51,282 nucleotides of DNA. Origin: Alphaproteobacteria bacterium. GTDB lineage: Bacteria > Pseudomonadota > Alphaproteobacteria > Rhizobiales > NORP267. Both the position numbers and the translations under genes were made by a program. A model generated the notes under the pieces. That model was given only the letters and a program-made list of their open reading frames with translations, was not told where the DNA came from and did not search any database. Positions 9,232-17,897 of this stretch are shown piece by piece. Position 1 is the stretch's first letter, and each line of letters begins with the position of its first letter. The stretch spans positions 1 to 51,282 of the forward strand of contig JAQRMX010000056.1 in NCBI GenBank assembly GCA_028599125.1, read 5' to 3'.

Positions 9232-10161
9232 GGAGCGAGGAGTTTGTCTGTCGCCACGGGTAAGGGTTGCAATAAGAGGGATGTGATCTGAGGGACTCTC
9301 CCATCCCCTTGCATGTTTAATAAGCTTTATTGCGGAAATTGAACCTGCGAGATGGGGGCTGGCCCAGATGTGGTCAAGTCTGCGGCCCCGGTCTGAAAGC
9401 TCCCAATTTTTGGCGCGGTAGCTCCACCAGGTATAAAGCTTTTGTTTCGGTGGGATATGAACGCGCGCTACATCGACCCACCCTTCGGCCATAATGTTAT
9501 TCAGATATGCGCATTCAATCGGCGTGTGGCTGACTACATTTATCAATTGCCTGTGAGACCAGACGTCAGTTTCAAGAGGAGCGACATTAAGGTCACCCAT
9601 GAGAAGGCTGAGCGTCTTGTCCTCCAGTATGGTAGCACCCTTTATCCGTTCCTGCATCTCCTTCAAAAAGGCAAGCTTATGAGCAAATTTCGGGTTTGAA
9701 ACGGGATCAGGGTCATCTCCTCCTGCAGGAACATAGACATTATGCAGGGTGATATCTGACAGTTTGCCTGCTTCGCAACCGAAAACGACTTGAAGATGAC
9801 GTGCGTCATCCTTATTACAAAAGCGCTGAGAGCCTATCTGAGTGAAGGGGAGCCGTGATACGATAGCTACGCCATGATAGCCTTTCTGTCCATTAACAGC
9901 GATGTAGGGATAGCCCATGCGACGCAAGGCTTCTTCGGGAAATTCCTTGTTTTCGCATTTAATTTCCTGTAGACAAAGAACATCAGGGGTCTCTTCTCTG
10001 ACAAAGCGGTTGACGAGGGCTAGGCGCTTGCGGATGGAATTTATATTCCAGGTTGCAATTTTTATGTCTTTCCCGTCTTTTTTTTCTGCAGGGCCCACTT
10101 CTTCCTTTTGCATAGCGCAGGTCCTGTGCCACGCTTTCATTGCAGACTCCGTCATGTGCAT
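9226..10161 (-). CDS. xthA: Exodeoxyribonuclease III (AP endonuclease)
   Basis: Exo/endonuclease/phosphatase-family enzyme that cuts DNA at abasic sites in base-excision repair and degrades 3' ends. The motifs are IATWNINSIRKRL, VLCLQEIKCE (metal-binding glutamate), LHNVYVPAGGDD, LLMGDLNVAP, and the C-terminal YTWWSYR, RLDHIWASP and SPSDHIPL with the catalytic Asp-His pair. The ATG at 10161 has a good AGAGGAAG site. It gives about 33 residues before the usual ...IKIATWN start, so the ATG at 10113 is an alternative. It lies downstream of lolA on the same strand. Confidence 0.95.
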   Translation of the reverse strand: MHMTESAMKAWHRTCAMQKEEVGPAEKKDGKDIKIATWNINSIRKRLALVNRFVREETPDVLCLQEIKCENKEFPEEALRRMGYPYIAVNGQKGYHGVAIVSRLPFTQIGSQRFCNKDDARHLQVVFGCEAGKLSDITLHNVYVPAGGDDPDPVSNPKFAHKLAFLKEMQERIKGATILEDKTLSLLMGDLNVAPLETDVWSHRQLINVVSHTPIECAYLNNIMAEGWVDVARVHIPPKQKLYTWWSYRAKNWELSDRGRRLDHIWASPHLAGSISAIKLIKHARGWESPSDHIPLIATLTRGDRQTPRSL

Positions 10162-10201
10162 GTCTTCCTCTTTCCTTTTGCTATTTTATAACAGGGAAAG
10201 A

Positions 10202-10933
10202 TCAGCGTTCATTACTGTGATCTACATCAAGGTGTTCCTCAATCCAGAACAGATTTTCTTCCAGAAATATGCCGCTTACCGTATCAAAAAGGCGAACATG
10301 GGTGACAAAATCTTGTGTATCTATCACTCTCCATTCCGATAGGGTGAGATCAGGTTTCCTGAAAACAAGGATCAGACGACCCAGTCTCTCTTCTCCCTTG
10401 AGCTCCAAAAAAATGGAGATTTGATCATCGTTTTCCTGCAAATCAATGATCAAGGTACTTTTCTTAAGATCCACATATTCATCCAGAAGAATATGGAAAG
10501 GGGTGCGTGAGAGAGGGTATTTTTCTGTTCGGTTTTCCTCCCGGTTTTCAATCCCGATCCATTTTCCGTCCGAAATTATGAGGTTGGGATTGGGCGGGGT
10601 ATATTCAAAACGTATCTTGCCGGGGCGCTGAAGGAAAAAAATGCCTCCGGTTTTGCTGCCGTCCGGATTGACTTGTGTAAATCGGCCCTTGAGTGTCGTC
10701 AGGGAATTGAGTTTTGTATTGAGCTTTTGCAAGGTTGCATATTGCGCTTCTGTCAGGGGCATTTGAGCAAGAACCTGTCCTGTTGGCAGGGCGTAACAAA
10801 ACAGAGAAATGATAAAGAGTACGGCCAGATTTGACAGAAAAAGATAGATTTCAGGGTTAAAAACTCCGTTCCTTCTTCGCACGAAGGAGAAAGATGGGGG
10901 CAGAAAAAGGCTCATCATTTTAAATAAAACCAC
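10202..10933 (-). CDS. lolA: Outer-membrane lipoprotein carrier protein LolA
   Basis: Periplasmic chaperone that ferries lipoproteins from the LolCDE transporter to the outer membrane. The N terminus has a basic start and a hydrophobic segment (about residues 30-50, LFLSNLAVLFIISLFCYAL), consistent with a long signal peptide cleaved near VLAQM. The mature part shows LolA features: LTTLKGRFTQVNPDGS, GIFFLQRPGKIRFEY, the IISDGKWI strand and SEWRVIDTQ. It follows ftsK by 6 bp on the same strand and probably shares its transcript. Confidence 0.88.
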   Translation of the reverse strand: MVLFKMMSLFLPPSFSFVRRRNGVFNPEIYLFLSNLAVLFIISLFCYALPTGQVLAQMPLTEAQYATLQKLNTKLNSLTTLKGRFTQVNPDGSKTGGIFFLQRPGKIRFEYTPPNPNLIISDGKWIGIENREENRTEKYPLSRTPFHILLDEYVDLKKSTLIIDLQENDDQISIFLELKGEERLGRLILVFRKPDLTLSEWRVIDTQDFVTHVRLFDTVSGIFLEENLFWIEEHLDVDHSNER

Positions 10934-10939
10934 CGATTA

Positions 10940-13546
10940 CTATTCCTCTCTCGTATCATCAATAAGAACCTCTCTTTTGCCTGCATGGTTAGCCGCGCTA
11001 ATGATCCCTTCCTCTTCCATGCGTTCAATGAGGGTTGCCGCACGGTTATAGCCGATTGAGAGACGCCGCTGTACATAACTGGTTGAAGCTTTCCTGTCTC
11101 GCGCAACGATCTGGACAGCGCGATCATAAAGTTCATTACTTTCTCCTTCGCCGGTCTCAGGTCCGTTGAAGAGACTCTCTTTCTGTTCATCTTCATTCAC
11201 AATCGCCTCAAGATATTCGGGTGTTCCCTGAGATTTGAGATGGTTAACGACTTTTTCGACATCCTCATCCGAGACAAAAGGACCATGAACGCGATGAAGG
11301 CGCCCCCCCCCTGACATGTAGAGCATATCCCCCTGACCAAGCAACTGCTCTGCTCCTTGTTCGCCTAAAATGGTACGACTGTCAATTTTTGATGTGACTT
11401 GAAAGGAGACGCGGGTTGGAAAATTCGCTTTGATGGTACCAGTGATAACATCAACAGAGGGACGCTGTGTTGCCGTAATCATGTGAATTCCTGCGGCACG
11501 TGCCATTTGTGCAAGGCGTTGGATGGCTCCTTCAATCTCTTTACCTGCAACCATCATCAGGTCTGCCATTTCGTCAACGATGACGACAAGATAGGGCATC
11601 GGGGTAAGGTTCATTTCCTCGCTTTCATAAATGGCCATGCCTGTTTCCTGATCAAAACCGGTCTGCACCGTCCGTGTCATGACCTCACCCTTTTCTATTG
11701 CTTTCCGGACGCGCTGATTGAACCCGTCAATATTACGTACGCCCAGTTTCGACATTTTCTTGTAGCGTTCCTCCATTTCATGCACTGTCCACTTCAGTGC
11801 GACGATTGCTTTTTTAGGGTCCGTTACCACGGGCGTGAGTAAGTGAGGGATGTTGTCATAGACTGATAATTCGAGCATTTTCGGATCTATCATGATAAGG
11901 CGGCATTGTTCCGGTGTGAGCCTGTAAATGAGTGACAGGATCATGGTATTGATCCCGACGGACTTTCCCGAACCTGTGGTTCCTGCGATGAGGAGATGTG
12001 GCATACGTGTAAGATCCGCGATCAAAGGCTCGCCGCCGATGACCTTACCAAGAGCCAGAGGCAGGCGTGCCTTCGAATGTGAAAACTCTTTTGAACCGAG
12101 AAGTTCCCTAAGATAAACAACTTCGCGGATTGTGTTCGGTAATTCAATGCCGATCGCGTTTCGGCCGGAAACGACCGCGACACGTGCGGCAACCGCGCTC
12201 ATGGAACGGGCGATATCATCTGCAAGGCCAATTACGCGAGAGGATTTTATGCCGGGGGCCGGTTCAAGCTCGTACAAGGTGACAACTGGCCCGGGTCGGA
12301 CATTGATAATTTCCCCCTTGACGCCAAATTCCTGCAATATCTTTTCAAGACTTTTAGCGTTTTTTCTTAAGGTATTCTGGCTCATATCCGCTCTGTTTCC
12401 GGTTGGAAGTTTAGGGGGCTCGAGAAAAGTCAAGAAAGGAAGCCGATAGGTTTTTTTCTTTCGTAAGAGTAAGGAGCCGGGCTCTTTCTTTTGCTCCTGG
12501 TCTTGCTTAAGTGTTTTGGTATGCGGCGTGATATTGATTGACGCCCCCTCTTGCTCCGGAAGGGGGAGGTGCTCCTCTTGCTCTTCCTCTGCCAGCTGAC
12601 GTTCCCTGCTTTTTTTAGACAGCAAAAAAGGCTCAATGCGCCCATCAGGGAGACGGTATGCGCTCCTTCCCGGGACAGAGCCGGTTGAAGGCTTTGTTTT
12701 CTGTTTTGCCGGAAAAATGTTTTTCAGGATGCGAAGGGGTTTTAGGACGTGGCGGGGAACGCTGATCAGTCTTTTCAGAAAAGAGATGACAGCACCAGGC
12801 CATCGGCGTTCCAGTTTTTCTCCTTCTTCTTCTTCATTTGAATACATCGGAAAGGACGTCTCCCCGTCACTTCCCTCTTTTTCGGCATCGTCATAAGACG
12901 GCTTCCGTCTGATAAAGACAGGCCATTGGGGGCGTTGTGGACGGAGGCCTAGTGAGAAAATGAAGAGGAGAAACGATCCCGTAAGGAATACCAGACCTGC
13001 CAGTATATTGCTCATGCTATCAGGGGGCGTTAAGATCAGAGAGAAGGTAATGCGCAAAAACAAGTCGCCTATGGCGCCTCCCAATCCCACCGTCAGTGGC
13101 CAGATGTCAGGAGTAAAGACCGTAGCAAAAAAACCGGCGGCTGCCGCTGTTGCTGCGAGACCTGCAAGAACACGGCGCTGCGGATAAACAGGGGGATGAT
13201 GGAGAATAGAGCACCAGCCCCACCACATGAGGGGTAAAATCAGAAGAAGGCTTGCCAGTCCAAATGTCTGGAAGCACATATCCGCTATGACAGCCCCATG
13301 AGAGCCAAGCATATTCTCAGGGGGCTTAAATGTTCCATGATTGAAACTGGGATCTTGTGGAGACCAGCTCAGTAGGCTGACGGTCAAAGCGGCTCCAGTT
13401 GCGAGGAGACCCAGACCGACCAGTTCTTTTAACCGGTTGCGTATGAGTTGCCGTAAACGGTCAGAAAGAATCAAATCGGCACCGAAAGCCCTGGTGTTTG
13501 CTCGCGGACGCTTTACAGCGCGCTGTTTATGTCTCGTTCGTCTCAT
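10940..13546 (-). CDS. ftsK: DNA translocase FtsK
   Basis: Septum-located DNA pump that clears chromosome ends and activates XerCD dimer resolution. The 868 residues fit a short-linker alphaproteobacterial FtsK. Four hydrophobic segments lie in the first 200 residues, then a charged linker (about 210-370) rich in E, K and R. The motor has Walker A IAGTTGSGKSVGIN near residue 525 and Walker B LVVIVDEMADLM; GAEQLLGQGDMLYM is also conserved. The last 65 residues form the gamma winged helix (RRLSIGYNRAATLIERME) that reads KOPS sites. It heads the ftsK-lolA-xthA run. Confidence 0.97.
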   Translation of the reverse strand: MRRTRHKQRAVKRPRANTRAFGADLILSDRLRQLIRNRLKELVGLGLLATGAALTVSLLSWSPQDPSFNHGTFKPPENMLGSHGAVIADMCFQTFGLASLLLILPLMWWGWCSILHHPPVYPQRRVLAGLAATAAAAGFFATVFTPDIWPLTVGLGGAIGDLFLRITFSLILTPPDSMSNILAGLVFLTGSFLLFIFSLGLRPQRPQWPVFIRRKPSYDDAEKEGSDGETSFPMYSNEEEEGEKLERRWPGAVISFLKRLISVPRHVLKPLRILKNIFPAKQKTKPSTGSVPGRSAYRLPDGRIEPFLLSKKSRERQLAEEEQEEHLPLPEQEGASINITPHTKTLKQDQEQKKEPGSLLLRKKKTYRLPFLTFLEPPKLPTGNRADMSQNTLRKNAKSLEKILQEFGVKGEIINVRPGPVVTLYELEPAPGIKSSRVIGLADDIARSMSAVAARVAVVSGRNAIGIELPNTIREVVYLRELLGSKEFSHSKARLPLALGKVIGGEPLIADLTRMPHLLIAGTTGSGKSVGINTMILSLIYRLTPEQCRLIMIDPKMLELSVYDNIPHLLTPVVTDPKKAIVALKWTVHEMEERYKKMSKLGVRNIDGFNQRVRKAIEKGEVMTRTVQTGFDQETGMAIYESEEMNLTPMPYLVVIVDEMADLMMVAGKEIEGAIQRLAQMARAAGIHMITATQRPSVDVITGTIKANFPTRVSFQVTSKIDSRTILGEQGAEQLLGQGDMLYMSGGGRLHRVHGPFVSDEDVEKVVNHLKSQGTPEYLEAIVNEDEQKESLFNGPETGEGESNELYDRAVQIVARDRKASTSYVQRRLSIGYNRAATLIERMEEEGIISAANHAGKREVLIDDTREE

Positions 13547-14226
13547 TTATGCAATCGTGTATCTCCAGAAGAACAAGGGCACATGTGATCAGGAAAAGGA
13601 CTCCCTTTTTCTGTAACTACGTAATGAAGTGGCCCCCTTTGCTTCATAATTTTTCCTTTTGAGCTTACATCATGATCCTGTCTAGCACAATTTACCGCAA
13701 GATAAGAAGGAACTGAGACCACGGGTCCTGACCTGATTTCTGACCATGAACGGCTCCCTGCCTGTTATAATTTTTCTCAGAATATGAGAGAATATGAGAG
13801 AATATGAGAGAATATGAGAGAATATCCGGGGCTTTGCTGTCCTTTTTTCCACAGCTTCCCTTTCCTGCTGCTCTTGCGGCGTGTTGCCTATTCTCCAGGT
13901 AATGGGGAGGGAACAGTGTTTATGGGGACAGATTTTTGGGATGTTGTGTCTTGCCGAGGGGACCCATAGAGGAGAAGGCTAGTAATTTCAGAGCATCATC
14001 AATGGGCATGTCATGCAATTTGCTTCCCATTTTATGTGCAAGGGGACAGGAAACAAAACCCACGAAAAAAGCGTATCCGGCCTTTTCCGAAAGGTAGGTC
14101 CGGAAAAAGGGATGATCTGTCTGATTTTCAGCCTCCTGACGTTCCTTTTATCTTCATACGGGGGTGTTTTTTCAGGACGGATAGTGTTTACTGGACAATA
14201 CGTCATGGTGGAAAAGGAAAAAGGCT
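13547..14226. other. Spacer between ftsK and the UbiH-like gene
   Basis: No supported gene in about 680 bp between two divergent genes. Short frames on both strands lack a ribosome binding site and family features. It contains a small 10-bp tandem repeat at 13781-13825 and an imperfect inverted repeat near 14070-14108 (CCTTTTCCG paired with CGGAAAAAGG). Promoters for ftsK and the hydroxylase must lie here, but none could be assigned clearly. Confidence 0.5.
13781..13825. repeat. Tandem 10-bp repeat, 4.5 copies
   Basis: The unit AATATGAGAG repeats at 13781, 13791, 13801 and 13811, followed by a half copy AATAT. It is perfect and non-coding, which makes it a candidate slippage-variable locus in the ftsK-hydroxylase intergenic region. 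Confidence 0.9.
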
Positions 14227-15486
14227 ATGCGTAGGATCGTCTGCGATGTTCTCATCTCCGGGCAGGGATTCACCGGTTCTGCTCTGGCCTGTGCACTGGC
14301 GGGAACTGCTGGAGAGGCCCGTGAAATGAGGGTTGTCACCGTTGAACAGGACAAGCAGATGCCTGCATCACCGGGAGCATCTGTTTCACAAGACGGGCGG
14401 GCCAGTGCTCTTAACACAACAAGTCTCCGCTTATTATCCCGTCTCGGTGTGGAAGACCACATCAGGGATGCCATACAACCTGTTACGTCCATGCAGGTTT
14501 GCGACGGAGAGCTTGATGAAGCGGTGTATCTGCCTTTTTTATCGTTTGATACTTCCGGAGATCACGACGGGAATAAAGCCATTGCTTTTATTGTTTCTAA
14601 CAGTGCTTTGCGGGAGGGATTTGCCCGGCAGCTTGCAAAGAAGACGTCTGTTACGCGTCTGTTTGGTCAACGCATTGAAGCGTTTAAGGTAACGAATACG
14701 CGGACATGGGTAAAACTTGATGATGGACAAGAGATTGAGGCGTCTTTGCTCGTTGCCGCCGACGGAGCGCGTTCAAGGCTGCGTGATCTGGCCCGTATTA
14801 AGGTTTTGCGGAGAAATACGGGACAATGGGGTCTTACGGCTTCTGTGGCGCTTGGCTATGAGCATGAGGGGCAGGCTATCCAGCATTTTTTCCCGGGGGG
14901 ACCCTTCGCTCTTCTTCCTCTACCCGGTGCTTTCGCTTCTCTCGTCTGGACTGAACCTGCACACCGGGCCCGTTGCCTCATGGAGCTGCCGCTAGACGCC
15001 TTGCATGAAGAATTGATACGGCGTTCCGGCTGCCGGTTCGGTGATATACGCCTTGTCAGCACCTTGCAAGGCTGGCCACTTTTTTTTCAGATCGCCAGAT
15101 CTTTTGTTTCAGAACGGATTGCCCTTACCGGTGATGCTGCTCATCTTATTCATCCCCTTGCCGGACAGGGGCTCAATCTTGCTCTGAGGGATATTGCTGC
15201 CCTGACAGATTGCATACAGGAGGCCGTTTGTCTTGGTCTTGATCCGGGAGATTGGCAGGTACTGGAACGATATCAGCGATGGCGGCGATTCGATACTGTG
15301 ATGATGGGTACCGCTATGGAGGGCCTGAATGGCATTTTTTCCAACGATATGGACCCGATACGGATGGTGCGTGATCTTGGAATGGGCCTTCTTGAGCGGG
15401 TTCCTCTCCTGAAGGGTTGGATGATGAGTGAGGCAGCCGGGGAAGTCGGAACCCTTCCCCGGCTTCTCCGTGATTTTGGGGACTAA
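14227..15486 (+). CDS. UbiH/UbiF-type FAD-dependent hydroxylase
   Basis: A 419-residue flavoprotein monooxygenase of the family that hydroxylates the ubiquinone ring. The N-terminal dinucleotide fold is seen in LISGQGFTGSALACALA (GxGxxG). The mid-protein DG-type motif is LLVAADGARSRLRDLA, and the second FAD motif is ALTGDAAHLIHPLAGQGLNLALRD near residue 300. The start at 14227 has a purine-rich AAGGAAAAAGG upstream. It converges on the trm112 gene, as I recall for related genomes, but the two are now separated by the mini-island. Which ring position it acts on cannot be told from sequence alone. Confidence 0.87.
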   Translation: MRRIVCDVLISGQGFTGSALACALAGTAGEAREMRVVTVEQDKQMPASPGASVSQDGRASALNTTSLRLLSRLGVEDHIRDAIQPVTSMQVCDGELDEAVYLPFLSFDTSGDHDGNKAIAFIVSNSALREGFARQLAKKTSVTRLFGQRIEAFKVTNTRTWVKLDDGQEIEASLLVAADGARSRLRDLARIKVLRRNTGQWGLTASVALGYEHEGQAIQHFFPGGPFALLPLPGAFASLVWTEPAHRARCLMELPLDALHEELIRRSGCRFGDIRLVSTLQGWPLFFQIARSFVSERIALTGDAAHLIHPLAGQGLNLALRDIAALTDCIQEAVCLGLDPGDWQVLERYQRWRRFDTVMMGTAMEGLNGIFSNDMDPIRMVRDLGMGLLERVPLLKGWMMSEAAGEVGTLPRLLRDFGD

Positions 15487-15519
15487 TGTACGCGCTTTTC
15501 CTGGGTTAGAGTTCGATTC

Positions 15520-15534
15520 CGTCCAGATGGCGGG
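15520..15534. repeat. Left attachment repeat of the mini-island
   Basis: 15-bp copy of CGTCCAGATGGCGGG, identical to 17640-17654. Read on the minus strand it completes a Trm112 C terminus (codons for RHLD then GIEL and a stop), so this is likely the original chromosomal 3' end of trm112 displaced by the insertion. Confidence 0.75.
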
Positions 15535-15677
15535 TTCAGGAACAGCCAGTTGCAACGTGTACCAAAGCATCTGATTTCATTGCATAAAACGGTGTTTATA
15601 GCGTTTGTCCTGTACTCGTGAATTGCAGTTGATTGCAGGCAAGACCGTGCAATTCCCGTACAAAAAGGACAATGAAA

Positions 15678-16124
15678 ATGGTTACTCAGCGATTGAAGAT
15701 AACGCAAGCAGCGTGCGAAAAGACACCACCCAACAGCAAGCCGTGGGACACCGAGATTAAGGGCTTCGGCTTGTTCACGGGCAAATCGACGAAGACATTT
15801 TACTATCAACGCGAAGTGCGCGGTAAGACGGTTCGCATCAAACTCGGGAACTTCCCACAGGTCTCCGCAGGCATCGCGCGTGGTGACGTGTTGCAGCTCG
15901 CCGCCGACCATGCGTCGGGCCTGTCCGCAAAGTGCCTCAATGCGTCGAAGATACCGACACCCGCGCAGGCTCTCGAAACGTATATCATGCGGCCCAAGCT
16001 GAGGTCCGAGAGAAACAAACGGCAAATCCACAATCAAATGCACCGACATTTGAAGAACTGTCGTGCTGCATTCATGCGCGCAGATGTACAAAGGCCTCGA
16101 ATGGATCGGTGGCTGTTTGCATAA
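15678..16124 (+). pseudogene. Tyrosine-recombinase integrase remnant, frameshifted and truncated
   Basis: The first part reads like the arm-binding N-terminal domain of P4-type integrases: DTEIKGFGLFTGKSTKTFYYQ followed by RIKLGNFPQVSAGIARGDVL. After about nt 15950 the recognisable linker appears in the other frame (AEVREKQTANPQ, SNAPTFEEL), so there is a frameshift. Similarity stops near 16060. The core-binding and catalytic domains with the R...HxxR...Y residues are absent. The likely start is the ATG at 15678, with AAGGA about 8 nt upstream. It sits directly beside the left attachment repeat, as integrase genes usually do. Confidence 0.72.
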
Positions 16125-16248
16125 ATACACGAACACCTCGAATGGGACCCCTGTTTGAGATGGCGGGACGCCGAACCGGGTCTTCACAGAATTCTCCAGA
16201 AACATACTGACCACCCACTTGGGTGCCATGCCCACGCCCGTCAATCAT
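16072..16248 (-). CDS. Small ORF coupled to mrr, unknown function
   Basis: A 58-codon frame starts with an ATG that overlaps the mrr stop codon (ATGA), a common sign of translational coupling. It begins MIDGRGHGTQVGG and ends with EAFVHLRA at a stop near the point where the integrase remnant breaks off. GHGTQVGG resembles a subtilase histidine motif, but nothing else supports a protease. It may be a real small partner of Mrr or the truncated start of a longer gene cut by the same deletion that removed the integrase. Not recognised. Confidence 0.4.
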   Translation of the reverse strand: MIDGRGHGTQVGGQYVSGEFCEDPVRRPAISNRGPIRGVRVFMQTATDPFEAFVHLRA

Positions 16249-17180
16249 CCACTCAAATCCGCAGCCTCGTCAAAATATGCCTCATCAATCTGCTTGATAT
16301 GCAGAATATCTTTATCGCGGCATCCAATGTTGTGCTTGATCATCAGCTTTGCCAATTGAGAACCGTCGATTAGAACAATCCGAGCTCCCAAGTTCTTAAC
16401 CGTTTGCGTCGCAGACATTGTGAAGTGAGAGGTTGTGACAAAAATTCCTTTGGTTGTCTTCATGATGCTTAGAGCACCGTAGAATTCCCGGATATCGCCC
16501 GGCCCAACGCTGTTGCCTGCCGCATAGCGTTTTGCCTGCAAGTAAATTTGATCGACGCCGAGAGGGTCCTGATCAATAACACCATCCACGCCGTTATCGC
16601 CTGACTGCCCTAACGCCCTGCCAGCGTCTTCAGACGGTCCGCCATAGCCCATAGCTCTCAAGAGATCGACGATAAGGTTCTCGAAAAAACGTGGGGATGC
16701 CGAGCGAACACAGTCGAGCAGGTTTGCCGCTAGCGCAGCCTCAAGTTTCTTGTGTGCGGCCTGAAGGTTTTCGTCGGGCGTGTTAGAAACACTTTCGGAT
16801 TCCGCTGAATTGAACGTACTTTCCTGCTCGTCACTTTCTTTGCTTCGGGCTTTAAATTCCTGAAACTCGTCAAATTTCGCAAGAAATTTGTTATTGAGAA
16901 CGACATCTACATTTTCTTGAACAGAGCGCCCTCTGTCCGTCAATTCATACCAGCCGCGTTTGACGTTTTTCACCAACCCAGCTTGCTTCAGGTAGGACCG
17001 GGCCCAATGCACTCTATTAGCAAATTTCGTCTGACCGCCGCTTGGAAGTAGCTGCTGTCTCTCCTCGTCGCTCAATTCGAGACGATTGGAAATTTCTTCG
17101 ACCACATCCGAAATCTTTCGTGGTTCATTTTTTGCGCAATCCAAAACCGGGCGCATCAAAGACTGGTATTCAGGAATCAT
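16245..17180 (-). CDS. mrr: Mrr-type restriction endonuclease
   Basis: A 311-residue Type IV-like restriction enzyme that would cut modified or foreign DNA. The N-terminal winged-helix region (about 1-90) has WARSYLKQAGLVKNVKRGWYEL, and a glutamate/serine-rich linker follows. The C-terminal PD-(D/E)XK domain shows FFENLIVDLLRAMGYGG, GDNGVDGVIDQDPLG and QAKRY: the aspartate of GVDGVI and the glutamine-alanine-lysine are the catalytic core. The ATG at 17180 (MIPEYQSLM) matches the usual Mrr start better than the upstream TTG at 17195. It lies in the mini-island and may be its retained cargo. Confidence 0.92.
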   Translation of the reverse strand: MIPEYQSLMRPVLDCAKNEPRKISDVVEEISNRLELSDEERQQLLPSGGQTKFANRVHWARSYLKQAGLVKNVKRGWYELTDRGRSVQENVDVVLNNKFLAKFDEFQEFKARSKESDEQESTFNSAESESVSNTPDENLQAAHKKLEAALAANLLDCVRSASPRFFENLIVDLLRAMGYGGPSEDAGRALGQSGDNGVDGVIDQDPLGVDQIYLQAKRYAAGNSVGPGDIREFYGALSIMKTTKGIFVTTSHFTMSATQTVKNLGARIVLIDGSQLAKLMIKHNIGCRDKDILHIKQIDEAYFDEAADLSG

Positions 17181-17379
17181 CGGCACTCTTTTCAAAATAT
17201 TTTGTTCAGTTTCACTATACTCTTCGGAGAGAGTTCATACACCCGCCAAAGCCCCGGACAACTCGTCAGCGCTTACGGTTCCACGCATCTCCCGACCGCA
17301 CACACCCAATCCAAACTGCACTCTATGATATGACGCGCGCTGCGATCAAATTATGCGCTCCTGAATGCAACAATAACGC

Positions 17380-17625
17380 TCACCGGCTAGGCAATTTTGG
17401 CAGCCTCAGAGCTCGTATATTACCTCTGATTGTTTCGGGACGAGAGAAATTTTCTTCCAGATGATTCAAAACGCGAAAGTTTAGGTCGACCGCCCATTCC
17501 ACGATCTGGCATTTGAATAGACGGTCTTCGTCAACGGGGACTTCGTTGAAGTTAATCTGGCCATGAATGTGTATCTTGTTTCGGTACTTACGTAATTCGT
17601 ATTGTTTTTGTGTTATAAATTCCCA
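17380..17625 (-). pseudogene. 3' remnant of a probable HEPN-domain protein
   Basis: Directly after the trm112 stop, the same minus-strand frame stays open for about 80 codons with no ATG, GTG or TTG in the first third. It contains ELRKYRNKIHIHG, an RNxxxH arrangement typical of HEPN ribonuclease or nucleotidyltransferase-partner domains. This is followed by a protein-like stretch (VDEDRLFKCQIVEWAVDLNF, LEENFSRPETIRGN) and a stop at 17380. The 5' part is missing, cut off exactly at the attachment site. It is therefore likely a gene fragment left by the island. HEPN assignment rests on one motif. Confidence 0.42.
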
Positions 17626-17835
17626 TTACAACGACAGTTCGTCCAGATGGCGGGCCTCTTCCGGAAGCATGACGGGGATACCATTGCGGATCGGGTAGGC
17701 GAGATTTGCAGCTTTACTGATCAGTTCTTGCTTCGTGCTGTCATAAATGAGAGGGGATCTGGTAACAGGACACACCAAAAGCTCCAGTAATTTCCTGTCA
17801 GGTCCTTCTGCTTTTTTTTCTTTCTCTTCCGTCAT
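17626..17835 (-). CDS. Trm112-family protein
   Basis: A 69-residue zinc-ribbon-like protein of the Trm112/YcaR family; in other organisms such proteins activate tRNA or protein methyltransferases. The core is [17 protein letters not shown], then [20 protein letters not shown]. Only one cysteine of the canonical metal-binding set is kept, as is usual in bacterial members. The ATG at 17835 is preceded by GGAAGAGAAA and gives the usual length; a longer frame from a TTG at 17892 is less likely. Its last codons are supplied by the inserted island and differ from the probable original ending at 15520. Confidence 0.85.
   Translation of the reverse strand: MTEEKEKKAEGPDRKLLELLVCPVTRSPLIYDSTKQELISKAANLAYPIRNGIPVMLPEEARHLDELSL
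17640..17654. repeat. Right attachment repeat of the mini-island
   Basis: 15-bp copy of CGTCCAGATGGCGGG inside the 3' end of trm112 (codons for RHLD), identical to 15520-15534. The outer side is native trm112 coding sequence and the inner side is island sequence providing the new last codons. Confidence 0.75.
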
Positions 17836-17897
17836 TTTCTCTTCCTTTCTATCCGTCTCCCTGATTGGAATGATTGTCTCTTGTCCGCGCAAAAAAA

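Larger units (their letters stand above)
15520..17654. mobile_element. Mini integrative island in the 3' end of trm112
   Basis: A 15-bp direct repeat CGTCCAGATGGCGGG lies at 15520-15534 and 17640-17654. The right copy is the last coding part of trm112. On the minus strand, the left copy would encode the same residues (RHLD) followed by GIEL and a stop, whereas the right copy now continues ELSL and stop. The island carries an integrase remnant next to the left repeat, an mrr gene with a small coupled ORF, and the 3' end of a probable HEPN gene. This fits integrase-mediated insertion that restores the target gene's 3' end, followed by deletion. The integrase is broken, so it is probably immobile. 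Confidence 0.75.

Noticed and set aside
15505-15545. GTTCGATTCC resembling a tRNA T-loop beside the left att repeat
   Set aside because: No acceptor, D or anticodon arms can be formed; the sequence is explained as the displaced trm112 3' end.
16072-16248. GHGTQVGG as the histidine motif of a subtilase
   Set aside because: The frame is only 58 codons and has no aspartate or serine active-site motif, so one short resemblance is not enough.
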